From IMG/VR virus record IMGVR_UViG_3300033149_000442, positions 1 through 37,091 of that record: a DNA stretch of 37,091 nt. One strand, 5' to 3'. Below, one piece after another: positions 1 through 7,358 of this stretch; within the stretch, counting starts at the first letter, position 1; every line of letters starts with the position of its first letter. The notes under the pieces are model-generated. The model saw only the letters and a program-made list of their open reading frames with translations. It ran no database searches and was not told the DNA's origin. Origin of the DNA: a virus. The translations under genes were made by a program, and so were the position numbers.

Positions 1-425
1 ATTTTTATAGGATAAAAGCCCTAAGAGACTTTAGTAACATAAAAAAGGGTGATTTAGGAGGCCTTATTTCTAAAGAATCTAATTTATCCCATGAAGGTGA
101 TGCTTGGGTTTACGGAGATGCTCAAGTTTCTGATAATGCTAGAGTTTATGGAAATGCTAGAGTTTATGGAAATGCTTGGGTTCACGGAGATGCTAGAGTT
201 TATGGAAGTGCTTGGGTTTCTGGTAATGCTTGGGTTTCTGGTTATGCTCAAGTTTCTGGTAATGCTAAAGTTTCTGGTTATGCTTGGGTTCACGGAGATG
301 CTAAAGTTTCTGGTTATGCTCAAGTTTCTGGTTATGCTTGGGTTTCTGGTAATGCTGAAGTTTCTGGTTATGCTTGGGTTCACGGAGATGCTAAAGTTTC
401 TGGTAATGCTAAAGTTTATGACTAA
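1..425 (+). CDS. Hexapeptide-repeat (left-handed beta-helix-like) phage protein, 3' part of a gene that crosses the window edge
   Basis: The frame is open from the first base (codons start at position 3) and ends with TAA at 423-425. The visible part starts FYRIKALRDFSN, then KKGDLGGLISKESNLSHEG, followed by 18 six-residue repeats of the form G-(D/N/Y)-A-x-V-(S/Y/H). Such hexapeptide repeats fold as a left-handed parallel beta-helix in known families. The N-terminal RIKALRDFSNIKKGDLGG segment is typical of a phage protein family of unknown function. The start lies at 37031 on the other side of the edge; joined, the product is 161 aa. Long frames on the other strand and in the third frame here are artefacts of the repeat. 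It is an early gene just upstream of the ubiquitin-like cassette. Function is unknown; a structural scaffold or a binding surface is possible. Confidence 0.8.
   Translation, partial: FYRIKALRDFSNIKKGDLGGLISKESNLSHEGDAWVYGDAQVSDNARVYGNARVYGNAWVHGDARVYGSAWVSGNAWVSGYAQVSGNAKVSGYAWVHGDAKVSGYAQVSGYAWVSGNAEVSGYAWVHGDAKVSGNAKVYD
96..419 (+). repeat. 18 tandem copies of an 18-bp coding repeat
   Basis: In frame, 18 copies of a six-codon unit follow each other without interruption, each coding G-x-A-x-V-x. Copies are degenerate, but some pairs are identical: the two-unit block coding GYAWVHGDAKVS occurs twice with the same DNA, near 276-311 and 366-401. The pattern suggests expansion and contraction by slippage or recombination. 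Confidence 0.9.
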
Positions 426-479
426 TATGACTAAGAGGGCATAAAGTCCTATATATAACATTAACTAAGGAGTTAAGAA

Positions 480-521
480 ATGAAAGAACAAAAAGAAATT
501 GAAACAATCTCTATCAACTAA
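480..521 (+). CDS. Possible 13-aa peptide (leader-like)
   Basis: A strong Shine-Dalgarno sequence AAGGAG (467-472) precedes ATG at 480, which opens a 13-codon frame MKEQKEIETISIN ending in TAA. It lies between the hexapeptide gene and the Ubl gene. It may be a real micro-peptide, a leader peptide, or the remnant of a gene. The good ribosome-binding site is the only support. Confidence 0.3.
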   Translation: MKEQKEIETISIN

Positions 522-589
522 GTTGAGTACGTTAGAAAAAGTAACATGTATAGGATTATTAAAACAACCCACTAACGGGTTTTATAGCC

Positions 590-601
590 GCCCTATAGGG
601 C
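590..601. other. 12-bp perfect palindrome before the Ubl ribosome-binding site
   Basis: GCCCTATAGGGC reads the same on both strands and ends one base before the AAGGAGAA ribosome-binding site of the gene at 614. A short AACCC/GGGTT stem lies just upstream (567-581). Either could be a protein-binding site or an RNA hairpin affecting Ubl translation. Function is not shown. Confidence 0.4.
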
Positions 602-613
602 AAGGAGAACATT

Positions 614-817
614 ATGGCAAAGAATATCACAGTATTAGCAACAGGTGGAACACCAAAAGTAGTTGAAGTATCTACAGTGCAACAAGCATACGATGCACTT
701 AACCTTACTGGTGCAATGACAGCGACAGTTAACGGCGAACCTGCAAACATGACAGATTCAGTATCTGATTTTGCACACGTATCATTTTCTGCTCAAGTAA
801 AGGGTGGAAACAAGTAA
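614..817 (+). CDS. Ubiquitin-like modifier (Prok_Ub / PRTRC protein C-like)
   Basis: A 67-aa protein starting MAKNITVLATGG. Alternating strands (ITVLA, KVVEV), a helix (VQQAYDAL) and further strands (TATVNGE, HVSFSAQVK) fit a small beta-grasp fold. The C-terminus ends VKGGNK: Gly64-Gly65 followed by Asn-Lys. This resembles ubiquitin-like precursors that must be trimmed after Gly-Gly before E1 activation. The start has a strong AAGGAGAA ribosome-binding site. The next three genes code an E2-like protein, a JAMM peptidase and an E1, in the order of PRTRC cassettes (C, B, A, ThiF), which is the strongest support. A terminator directly follows the gene. Sequence alone could also fit a ThiS/MoaD-type sulfur carrier, but the E2 neighbour argues for protein conjugation. 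Confidence 0.72.
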   Translation: MAKNITVLATGGTPKVVEVSTVQQAYDALNLTGAMTATVNGEPANMTDSVSDFAHVSFSAQVKGGNK

Positions 818-863
818 TTATTATTAACTATATAGTTTAATTATAATTCATCTTCTTTTTGAC

Positions 864-913
864 AACCCCCCGATCTTACTAACTACTACACATAGCGTTT
901 GTCGGGGGTTTTT
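864..913 (+). terminator. Rho-independent terminator after the Ubl gene
   Basis: AACCCCCCGA (864-873) can pair with TCGGGGGTTTT (902-912), followed by a T-run to 913. The loop is long (about 28 nt). It sits between the Ubl gene and the E2-like gene, so it should attenuate rather than block the cassette. This would leave Ubl transcripts more abundant than those for the enzymes. Confidence 0.7.
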
Positions 914-933
914 ATTAACTAAACGGAGTATTT

Positions 934-2700
934 ATGGGCAAGAAATACGCAGATTATACAGTGGATGATCTAGTTAGGTTAGATTTATCCTTCTTATTGA
1001 AAGATAAGACAGATGAAGAGAAAGTCGCTCAACGTGACGCTTTCATCTATTTAAAGAATACAGCACGTAGCTGTCGTATAGACATAGGCAATTGGAAACT
1101 ATTGGAAATGTTTGGTGATGGTACGTCTAGCAATATGGTCACAGATAAGGCTAAGATCAATGAGATACTGTTTAGCCGTATCCATGAGTCGAAGGAAGCG
1201 GACGCTACTAATGGCCTAGGGTTTTCATTACTTGGTAATTTCAAGGGTGAGATACTAGAGGCTACTAAGGTTGATTACGATTCCGTTATTAGGAGCCATA
1301 AGAGAGACTTGGAATCAGTGAATACATATCTGACTGACTATCAGAATCGTGTAAATAAGTATATCCGTAGAGCTAGGAATCATCATAAGGAGATTGATGA
1401 GCTAGAGGCTAAGAAATTAGCGGGTATTGCAGACGATACTGTTTATAAAGCAGTACAGCAGATATTATCTAACCCTTACTGGCAATTCATCGGTATTAAG
1501 GACGATGGTAATAAGTTATTGTTCGCTACTACTGAGTATGTGAAGCAATCATTGGTAAATCCGGCCGCAGGGATTAATATACATGTGGAGTATGGTGTTT
1601 ACTACGTAGAGATTAATTTAACCGGAAAGCTTATAAATTGCTACCCGTACATGGATTCGTTGTATGTTTATAATCCGCACCCTCATGTGAGTAGTGGAGG
1701 TACTATATGTTGGGGTAATTACAGTTCTACGGTTCAAGAACATATAGGAGCTGATAGATGGAAAGATGTAATGGATATTTTACAGACGTTATTAACTACA
1801 TACTGCGGTGATAATCCATATACAGCTATTGAAACAATTAATGATTATTATAAGACGTTATTCACACCGCCTGAACAGGTAGATTCAGCTTCTATACTTG
1901 AACAGGTATTTTCAGGTTCAAGTGAGGAGAGCCATAGGCGAGTGATTACTAAGGGTAATTTGGATATGGATACTTATCCGCTCCATGTAACACCGACTCG
2001 TGATGTACCTATCTATTTACCTGCTAATTCATCTTTAGATGAGACACATGAGGATTATCCTTTTATGGCTTATACTCTATCAGGACGTGAGGAAGGGTTA
2101 TTCATCTGGAACATGGAACATAGACGTTTGTATATGACAATGAAGCATAGTGACACACCTGACAGGATTAAGGCTGTGCGTATGTGTTCTGATAGTTCCG
2201 CTAGTGTGTTTGTAGGCCGCGAAGGTGAGATGAATTATAATAAATTTAAGGTGTTTAAGAGTTATAAACACATGCTTAATTCAATACCATTCATGGGTCA
2301 GTCTTTTAGAGAGGAACATGTATTAGATGTGTTCAACTCACATGGTATTTTCATTGGTTCACCTATCGCTAAGATTAGAGAGGATGGGAGTATCCGACGC
2401 AATGGTATACTTAGATCGTTTAACGGTAGACCTACTACTAATAGCTTCTTTAGTGATTACTGGAGTAATGCTACATTTATCTACGGGTATGGTAGTAGCG
2501 ATTGTTACTTCGAGTCAATAGTCCCTCGACCACTTAGAGGTGAGAGTAAGGTCGATTACATAGATAGATTAGAGAAGTATAAATGCAAACTAGCAGAACG
2601 AGGTAACAGGATAATATGTGAGGATAATTGGTCAGTGGCATTAGGTAATTTACTAGACGAGTGGACTAAGATTAATGGAGAGGAATCAAATGAAAGTTAA
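934..2700 (+). CDS. E2-like ubiquitin-conjugating protein (Prok-E2 family D / PRTRC protein B-like), long form
   Basis: 588 aa. Residues 248-262 read PHPHVSSGGTICWGN, matching the UBC-fold active-site signature (HPH...G-x-I-C) with Cys259 as the expected thioester residue and His249/His251 upstream. The C-W-G-N ending resembles PRTRC protein B as I remember that family. Residues 120-165 are charged and helical, probably coiled. The part after about residue 330 (260 residues) has no domain I recognise; it is rich in Tyr, Ser and Gly and contains an FIWNMEHRRLYMTMKHSD strand-like segment. The protein is much longer than a minimal E2 (about 150 aa), so it may carry substrate or Ubl recognition parts. 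Its 3' end overlaps the JAMM gene by 11 bp. Expected role: accept Ubl from the E1 at 3583 and pass it to a target. Confidence 0.7.
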   Translation: MGKKYADYTVDDLVRLDLSFLLKDKTDEEKVAQRDAFIYLKNTARSCRIDIGNWKLLEMFGDGTSSNMVTDKAKINEILFSRIHESKEADATNGLGFSLLGNFKGEILEATKVDYDSVIRSHKRDLESVNTYLTDYQNRVNKYIRRARNHHKEIDELEAKKLAGIADDTVYKAVQQILSNPYWQFIGIKDDGNKLLFATTEYVKQSLVNPAAGINIHVEYGVYYVEINLTGKLINCYPYMDSLYVYNPHPHVSSGGTICWGNYSSTVQEHIGADRWKDVMDILQTLLTTYCGDNPYTAIETINDYYKTLFTPPEQVDSASILEQVFSGSSEESHRRVITKGNLDMDTYPLHVTPTRDVPIYLPANSSLDETHEDYPFMAYTLSGREEGLFIWNMEHRRLYMTMKHSDTPDRIKAVRMCSDSSASVFVGREGEMNYNKFKVFKSYKHMLNSIPFMGQSFREEHVLDVFNSHGIFIGSPIAKIREDGSIRRNGILRSFNGRPTTNSFFSDYWSNATFIYGYGSSDCYFESIVPRPLRGESKVDYIDRLEKYKCKLAERGNRIICEDNWSVALGNLLDEWTKINGEESNES

Positions 2701-3586
2701 AATACCATACGAATTACATGATAAAATTATGTTCTTCGTTCATAAAAGTAGTATCGAAATAAGCATGATGGCACGTATAAAGAAAGAGAAGGATACCTTC
2801 ATACTTACTAACGTGTATTTATTAGATCAAGAGAATACAGCTACCTCTACAGACATTGATGCTACGGCATTAGGTAAGCTGATGTATGAGAGTAGAGAGG
2901 ACGAGGGATTCCTGAATTGTTGGATACATTCTCACGTAAACATGGGTGTGTTCTGGTCGGGGACTGATAAGGATACTATTAAGGAGTTCGGGAGCAATGG
3001 CTTCCTACTCTCCCTAGTATTTAATAAGAAGGGTGAGGTTAGGGCGCATTACTTCCAAGGAGAGCAAGGTGCAGACTCACCGCTTCCTTGGCTAGAGATT
3101 GACGATATACCTGTAGAGATTACATACCCTACAGTTAAAGGTAGAAAAGATTGGGAGAAGGAGTATAGGGAGAAGTGTAGAACTAAAACTTATAATCAAT
3201 CAACATTACCAATGCCGGGAAAGCATCATACCACCACCTTTCCGAACAGCAACTTTGGTGGGAAGAGTGGTGGGAAGCTCAAAGAACAAGCGACTTTAGC
3301 TACTGAAAGAGAACATGGCATGATTAATCCTAAGAACATTAACCAACGGTGGCACACTAACCAATATGGTAAAGGTTCCTGGATGAATTATAAGAAGTTT
3401 GTAAGGAACAACGCTTGGTATGATTCACTTAATGTACTTGACCAGTTAGACGGTGCAAGGAACGCATGGATTAAAATTTATCAGAGAGATAAAGGTGAGA
3501 TGCCACTAGATGATTATGCAGTTAATGACTTCTATATGGAGGTTAAGAAGATGAGTCCTATGGATTTCTATGAGGAGGTAGTATGA
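2690..3586 (+). CDS. JAMM/JAB metallopeptidase (PRTRC protein A-like deubiquitinase)
   Basis: 298 aa from the ATG at 2690, which has GGAGAGG six bases upstream; an ATG at 2675 overlaps that site and is less likely. The JAMM zinc signature is complete: His80-Ser-His82, seven residues, Ser90, two residues, Asp93, with Glu23 on an early strand as the likely catalytic acid. The JAB domain fills about residues 1-150. A Lys/Gly/His-rich linker (about 155-210) and a 90-residue C-terminal part with aromatic and helical character follow; I do not recognise it. Probable role: remove the Asn-Lys tail from the Ubl after Gly65 and/or cleave Ubl from targets. Stop and next start overlap as ATGA. Confidence 0.85.
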   Translation: MKVKIPYELHDKIMFFVHKSSIEISMMARIKKEKDTFILTNVYLLDQENTATSTDIDATALGKLMYESREDEGFLNCWIHSHVNMGVFWSGTDKDTIKEFGSNGFLLSLVFNKKGEVRAHYFQGEQGADSPLPWLEIDDIPVEITYPTVKGRKDWEKEYREKCRTKTYNQSTLPMPGKHHTTTFPNSNFGGKSGGKLKEQATLATEREHGMINPKNINQRWHTNQYGKGSWMNYKKFVRNNAWYDSLNVLDQLDGARNAWIKIYQRDKGEMPLDDYAVNDFYMEVKKMSPMDFYEEVV

Positions 3587-4257
3587 AAGCAAGTTACACA
3601 TTTAAAGATACGTTAGTACGTCAGTCGGATTTAATTCCGATTGATGTACTAAGTAAGAAGATAACTATCATTGGAGCAGGGGCCGTGGGTTCATGGACTG
3701 CTCTAGCATTAGCTAAGATGGGGTTCCTTAACCTTGAGATATGGGACGATGATGTTGTTAGTGTTGAGAATATGAACAACCAAATGTACCCGATCACATC
3801 AATAGATGAACCAAAGGTACAGGCATTAGGGGATATGATTAACATGTTCACTGGTCGCAGGGTTGTAACCATCAATGGTAGATATGAAGGGGAGAAATTA
3901 ACTGGGGATATAGTTATCTCCGCTGTTGATAATATGAAAGTCCGTAAAAGCATTTGGGATAATTCTCGAGCATCATGGCTTATAGACCCTCGAATGGGGG
4001 CTGAGTCTGCGCTGTTATATGTGATGAACCGACAAGACCCTGCTGATAAGGTTACTTATACCAAGACTTTACATACGGACGAAGAGGGGGTGCATGAGCC
4101 ATGTACTGCTAAGTCTACGATCTACTGCTCTAACTTCCTATCCGGTTTGGTAGCTAGGTCAGTGAAGCAGATAGCTACTGCATCTCCTCATACTAGAATC
4201 ATGCAGGCTAACCTGTCTGGTGCTGAGAATATTGTCCAGAGTTGGGGGAAGAAATAA
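3583..4257 (+). CDS. ThiF/E1-like adenylating enzyme (PRTRC ThiF-like), short form
   Basis: 224 aa, a single Rossmann-type adenylation domain. The ATP-binding loop is GAGAVGS at residues 31-37. Acidic residues Asp55-Asp57 precede VENMNNQ, and the conserved Asp116 and Arg121 are in SAVDNMKVR. Cys174 in EPCTAKSTIYC is the best candidate catalytic cysteine; Cys184 is nearby. Most ThiF/E1 proteins have Asn-x-x-Arg-Gln where this one has Asn63-Met-Asn-Asn66-Gln, so the usual nucleotide-contacting Arg is missing. There is no C-terminal ubiquitin-fold domain. Expected role: adenylate the Gly65 end of the Ubl and transfer it to the E2-like protein. It is the last gene of the cassette and is followed by a hairpin. 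Confidence 0.85.
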   Translation: MKASYTFKDTLVRQSDLIPIDVLSKKITIIGAGAVGSWTALALAKMGFLNLEIWDDDVVSVENMNNQMYPITSIDEPKVQALGDMINMFTGRRVVTINGRYEGEKLTGDIVISAVDNMKVRKSIWDNSRASWLIDPRMGAESALLYVMNRQDPADKVTYTKTLHTDEEGVHEPCTAKSTIYCSNFLSGLVARSVKQIATASPHTRIMQANLSGAENIVQSWGKK

Positions 4258-4260
4258 AAA

Positions 4261-4279
4261 CAGGGGGACTATCCCCCTG
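4261..4279. terminator. Terminator-like hairpin after the E1 gene
   Basis: Perfect 8-bp stem CAGGGGGA/TCCCCCTG with a 3-nt loop. On the + strand it is followed only by AATTTAC, a weak T-tract. On the - strand it is followed by TTTTTATTTC, a good one. It can end the Ubl cassette transcript and would stop antisense transcripts coming from the convergent late block. Confidence 0.65.
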
Positions 4280-4340
4280 AATTTACACACAACTATCTGA
4301 TTACTATAGGCATTATTGCCTGAGAGGAAGCTACCACACC

Positions 4341-4369
4341 TTGACAATAATGTTAAGGGAAATTAACCT
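4341..4369 (+). promoter_or_regulatory. Possible sigma-70 promoter for the replication genes
   Basis: TTGACA (4341-4346) matches the -35 consensus fully. A 17-nt spacer leads to TAACCT (4364-4369), a weak -10. It lies in the only real gap between the Ubl cassette and the primase gene, just after a terminator, which is where a new promoter would be expected. Confidence 0.4.
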
Positions 4370-4396
4370 AGTATTTTACAATTACATGGGGGTAAT

Positions 4397-6736
4397 ATGT
4401 TCATCCAATTGCTAGGACTGAGGGACTACACTTGCACTAAGGAGAATAGACTCAAGAAGAGAGAGACTTTCTATAGTAAGGGGTGGAGAGCGAACTCGGT
4501 TAAAGATTTATTCGATAACTTAGAAACATACATAGAGCAGATACCAGAGAGTGAAAGATACAATATGTTCTACACTGTGGCTAACTGTATAGAGGATAGA
4601 GGAAGGAACCTAGCATATCAGGACGTTATCCCTTTTGATATTGATGACATAGATTTAGATAAGATAGATTTATATGTAAAGGTGGTCATTGATTGCCTCG
4701 GTTTAAACTTAGAGGACACAGGTGTTGTTGCCACTGGTAACGGGCTTCACTTCCTTATAGGTATCAACCAGCGTATAGATCATACAGAATATTTTGACGA
4801 GCACAAAGCTTATTATAAATCCCTATGTGGTAACATAGCAAATGCCCTGTTCACTGCCGGCCTAACCGGTAACGTGGATACTTCAGTTTTTAGTAAGGGG
4901 CGGCTACTACGTCTGCCTCTTACTAAGAACATTAAACCGAACAAGGGAGAAAAAGATGCCACGTTCATACAGAGAACCATTAACCCGATTGACTTCAACC
5001 TCGTCGAACGATCAGGGATACCTGTCCTTGGTATTGACGACTCGCTCAACGAGGATTTGCTTAAGCGCTTGCCTCCACCTGATACAGAGGGCGTACTCAA
5101 TGGCTGTGACTTCATCAAATGGTGTGGCGAGAATCAAGATCAAGTTAGTGAGCCGCAATGGTATGCTATGCTTTCTATTGTCGCTCGACTCAATGATGGG
5201 ATGGAGCTTGCTAAAGCGTATAGCCAAGGGCATCCAGACTACAATGAACTCCACACCGTTTCCAAGTCTCAGCAGGCAATTGAGTCCGCAGGCCCAAGAA
5301 CATGTGCTAACATCAACTCTTTATGGGAAGGGTGCGGAACGTGTAAGAATTATGGTAAGTGTACCTCACCCATATCATTACAGTCTAAGGAGTTCATCAA
5401 GACTTCCGTAACCGGATTCTATGATATGGTTGTTGACAACCAAGGTGTTGTTAAGAGGGGTAAGCCTAACTACGATGACCTGATGAAACAGTTTGAGCAA
5501 GACCATGACTTCATCTGTACTGAAGAGGGGCGTATGCTTTACGTCCACGATGGCACTCATTGGCAAGACTTCTCAGCGTTAAAGATTGAGTCGTATGCTG
5601 AGCAACACTTTGACCCTACACCTAACAATACTATGTGTCAGGAGTTTAAGTCTAAGTTACAAAGAAATAATATTAGAAGTATCCAATGGTTTAATGTTGA
5701 GAACAAACTTAACATGGCTAACGGTGTATTAGATATGGATACACTAACCCTTAGTCACCATACAGATGGTCTAGGTTTTAGATATGTACTACCATTCGAC
5801 TATGACCCTACTGCTACCTGTCCAGTGTTCGATAGTATCCTACACAAGGTGACCTTGGGTGATGAACAAATGAAGCTACTCCTCCTTGAGTATATGGCTT
5901 ATAGTATCTCGGGTATGGACTCTGCCATTGGACAGAAAGCTCTCATCTTAACAGGTGAAGGTTCCAATGGTAAGTCCGTATTCCTTGATATACTTAAGCA
6001 TCTAGTCGGGAAGGATAACTACTGTACCCTATCAATGGGTACGGAGATAAATAAGTTGGAGAACAGATACCAATTAGAGGGTAAGCTGTTTAACATCTCA
6101 GAAGAAACACCTAGTAATGCCATGGTTGAGGGGTCTATCTTTAAAGCCTTGGTAACAGGCGGTGAGGTGCAGGCAAGGAAGCTGTATTGCGATTCGTACT
6201 CCATGAAGAACAATGCAAAGATTATCATGGCGTGTAACGAGTTACCCCCAACAACTGATAGCACACATGGTATGTTCCGCCGGCTCCTCATCGTTCCTTT
6301 CTCTGCTACGTTTAGCAAGAGTGATGCGGATTATGATCCACTGATTAAGAAGAAAGCCTTTGCTGAGGCATCGGGTATCTTTAATAAAGTGATAGCAGTA
6401 CTACCTGCACTGAGGGATAGGGGATTCTTTAGTGAGTCTGATGCGGTAGAGGAAACGGTTGCTGATTATATGAGCGACAACGATGACATCAGTACATGGT
6501 GGGATAACGTATCCGTTGAGTGTAGTACCAGTGAGATACCATCATCATTATTGTACTCCATGTATCAGTCACAGATGTTAACCAATGGTATCAGACCTAA
6601 GACTGAGACTTTATTTAGAAAGAGAATGAATAAGATAATACCAAAAGAGAAGAGAAGTAGACGAAGAGTTAATGGATTAAGACAGGTAGTATTTAAAGGC
6701 TACCGTATGGCGGAGGCACAAGACGATGACAAGTAA
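4397..6736 (+). CDS. Primase-polymerase / SF3 (D5-like) helicase
   Basis: 779 aa. The N-terminal part looks like an archaeo-eukaryotic primase-polymerase: acidic pair Asp81/Asp83 in PFDIDDID, GNGLHF with His118, and a downstream SKGRLLRLP. A middle segment holds CGTCKNYGKC, probably zinc-binding, in a PriCT-like region (about 230-330). From about residue 345 it resembles D5_N, followed by an SF3 helicase with Walker A GEGSNGKS at 520-527 and ACNELPP as a sensor-type motif. It should prime and unwind the phage DNA, replacing the T7 gp4-type enzyme. The ribosome-binding site is a modest GGGGGT. The stop region overlaps the next start by 11 bp. Confidence 0.85.
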   Translation: MFIQLLGLRDYTCTKENRLKKRETFYSKGWRANSVKDLFDNLETYIEQIPESERYNMFYTVANCIEDRGRNLAYQDVIPFDIDDIDLDKIDLYVKVVIDCLGLNLEDTGVVATGNGLHFLIGINQRIDHTEYFDEHKAYYKSLCGNIANALFTAGLTGNVDTSVFSKGRLLRLPLTKNIKPNKGEKDATFIQRTINPIDFNLVERSGIPVLGIDDSLNEDLLKRLPPPDTEGVLNGCDFIKWCGENQDQVSEPQWYAMLSIVARLNDGMELAKAYSQGHPDYNELHTVSKSQQAIESAGPRTCANINSLWEGCGTCKNYGKCTSPISLQSKEFIKTSVTGFYDMVVDNQGVVKRGKPNYDDLMKQFEQDHDFICTEEGRMLYVHDGTHWQDFSALKIESYAEQHFDPTPNNTMCQEFKSKLQRNNIRSIQWFNVENKLNMANGVLDMDTLTLSHHTDGLGFRYVLPFDYDPTATCPVFDSILHKVTLGDEQMKLLLLEYMAYSISGMDSAIGQKALILTGEGSNGKSVFLDILKHLVGKDNYCTLSMGTEINKLENRYQLEGKLFNISEETPSNAMVEGSIFKALVTGGEVQARKLYCDSYSMKNNAKIIMACNELPPTTDSTHGMFRRLLIVPFSATFSKSDADYDPLIKKKAFAEASGIFNKVIAVLPALRDRGFFSESDAVEETVADYMSDNDDISTWWDNVSVECSTSEIPSSLLYSMYQSQMLTNGIRPKTETLFRKRMNKIIPKEKRSRRRVNGLRQVVFKGYRMAEAQDDDK

Positions 6737-7358
6737 ATGGGAACAATTTAGGCAGTGGTTAGATTCAGATGGGTACATACACATTAAGAAGAATCCAGCG
6801 ATAGATCAGAGCGAGAACAACCCGATGTATGAGGGTCTGTTAGCAGCATCAGGGCATCCTGTGTTTGGTATGTTCAATAGGATACACGATATAAAGAGTG
6901 GACTGTTCAGGGCTAATGCTCATCGTGAATGGGGTAGTCACTTTAGCCACGATAACATGACAGGTATGTACTGCACATATAAGAGTAAATACAGTCAGTA
7001 TATGGTAGATACATTACCCGTTATGAGATGGAATAATAGATGGTGGTTACACCCAAAAGATATTAGCTTCTATTTCTGGGCCAAGAATCCAAGACTAGGG
7101 CTACCGTTTCTGTGGATAGCCTCACTGTGTATGATTATCAGTTGCTACCAAGAATACAAGGTGCGTAACGGCAACAAGATATTAAAGACAGATGGCAAGC
7201 TTCTTGCATGGATGAGATGTAAGTCATTCGGTATGCACCGTACACTTAAGATATGTACGTGGTTGATAGAACGTAACCCTAAGTTTGGTAGTTGGAACAA
7301 CGTAGCCAAGATATATTTCAGAGAAGAGGGTCACCCATTAAGGGATTTGGTTAAATGA
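6726..7358 (+). CDS. Unknown phage protein in the replication operon
   Basis: 210 aa, not recognised. It has a conserved-looking FSHDNMTGMYC segment (residues 73-83) and many Trp and Tyr. One hydrophobic stretch, LPFLWIASLCMIISCY (about residues 126-141), might cross a membrane or be a buried helix. The C-terminal third is basic with a Trp-rich segment. It overlaps the primase gene by 11 bp and the helicase gene by 4 bp, so it is co-translated with replication genes. A nuclease or accessory role is only a guess. Confidence 0.8.
   Translation: MTSKWEQFRQWLDSDGYIHIKKNPAIDQSENNPMYEGLLAASGHPVFGMFNRIHDIKSGLFRANAHREWGSHFSHDNMTGMYCTYKSKYSQYMVDTLPVMRWNNRWWLHPKDISFYFWAKNPRLGLPFLWIASLCMIISCYQEYKVRNGNKILKTDGKLLAWMRCKSFGMHRTLKICTWLIERNPKFGSWNNVAKIYFREEGHPLRDLVK

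Noticed and set aside
96-419. CRISPR array
   Set aside because: The repeats are 18-bp coding units with no spacers.
84-461. Long reading frames on the - strand and in a second + frame over the hexapeptide repeats
   Set aside because: Both are products of the 18-bp repeat read in other frames; only the frame through 3-425 has a recognisable family pattern and joins the gene at the right edge.
523-552. TTGAGT-18-TGTATA promoter before the Ubl gene
   Set aside because: Both elements are weak and the spacing is long; no other support.
2675-2689. Upstream ATG for the JAMM gene
   Set aside because: It overlaps the GGAGAGG ribosome-binding site that is correctly spaced for the ATG at 2690.
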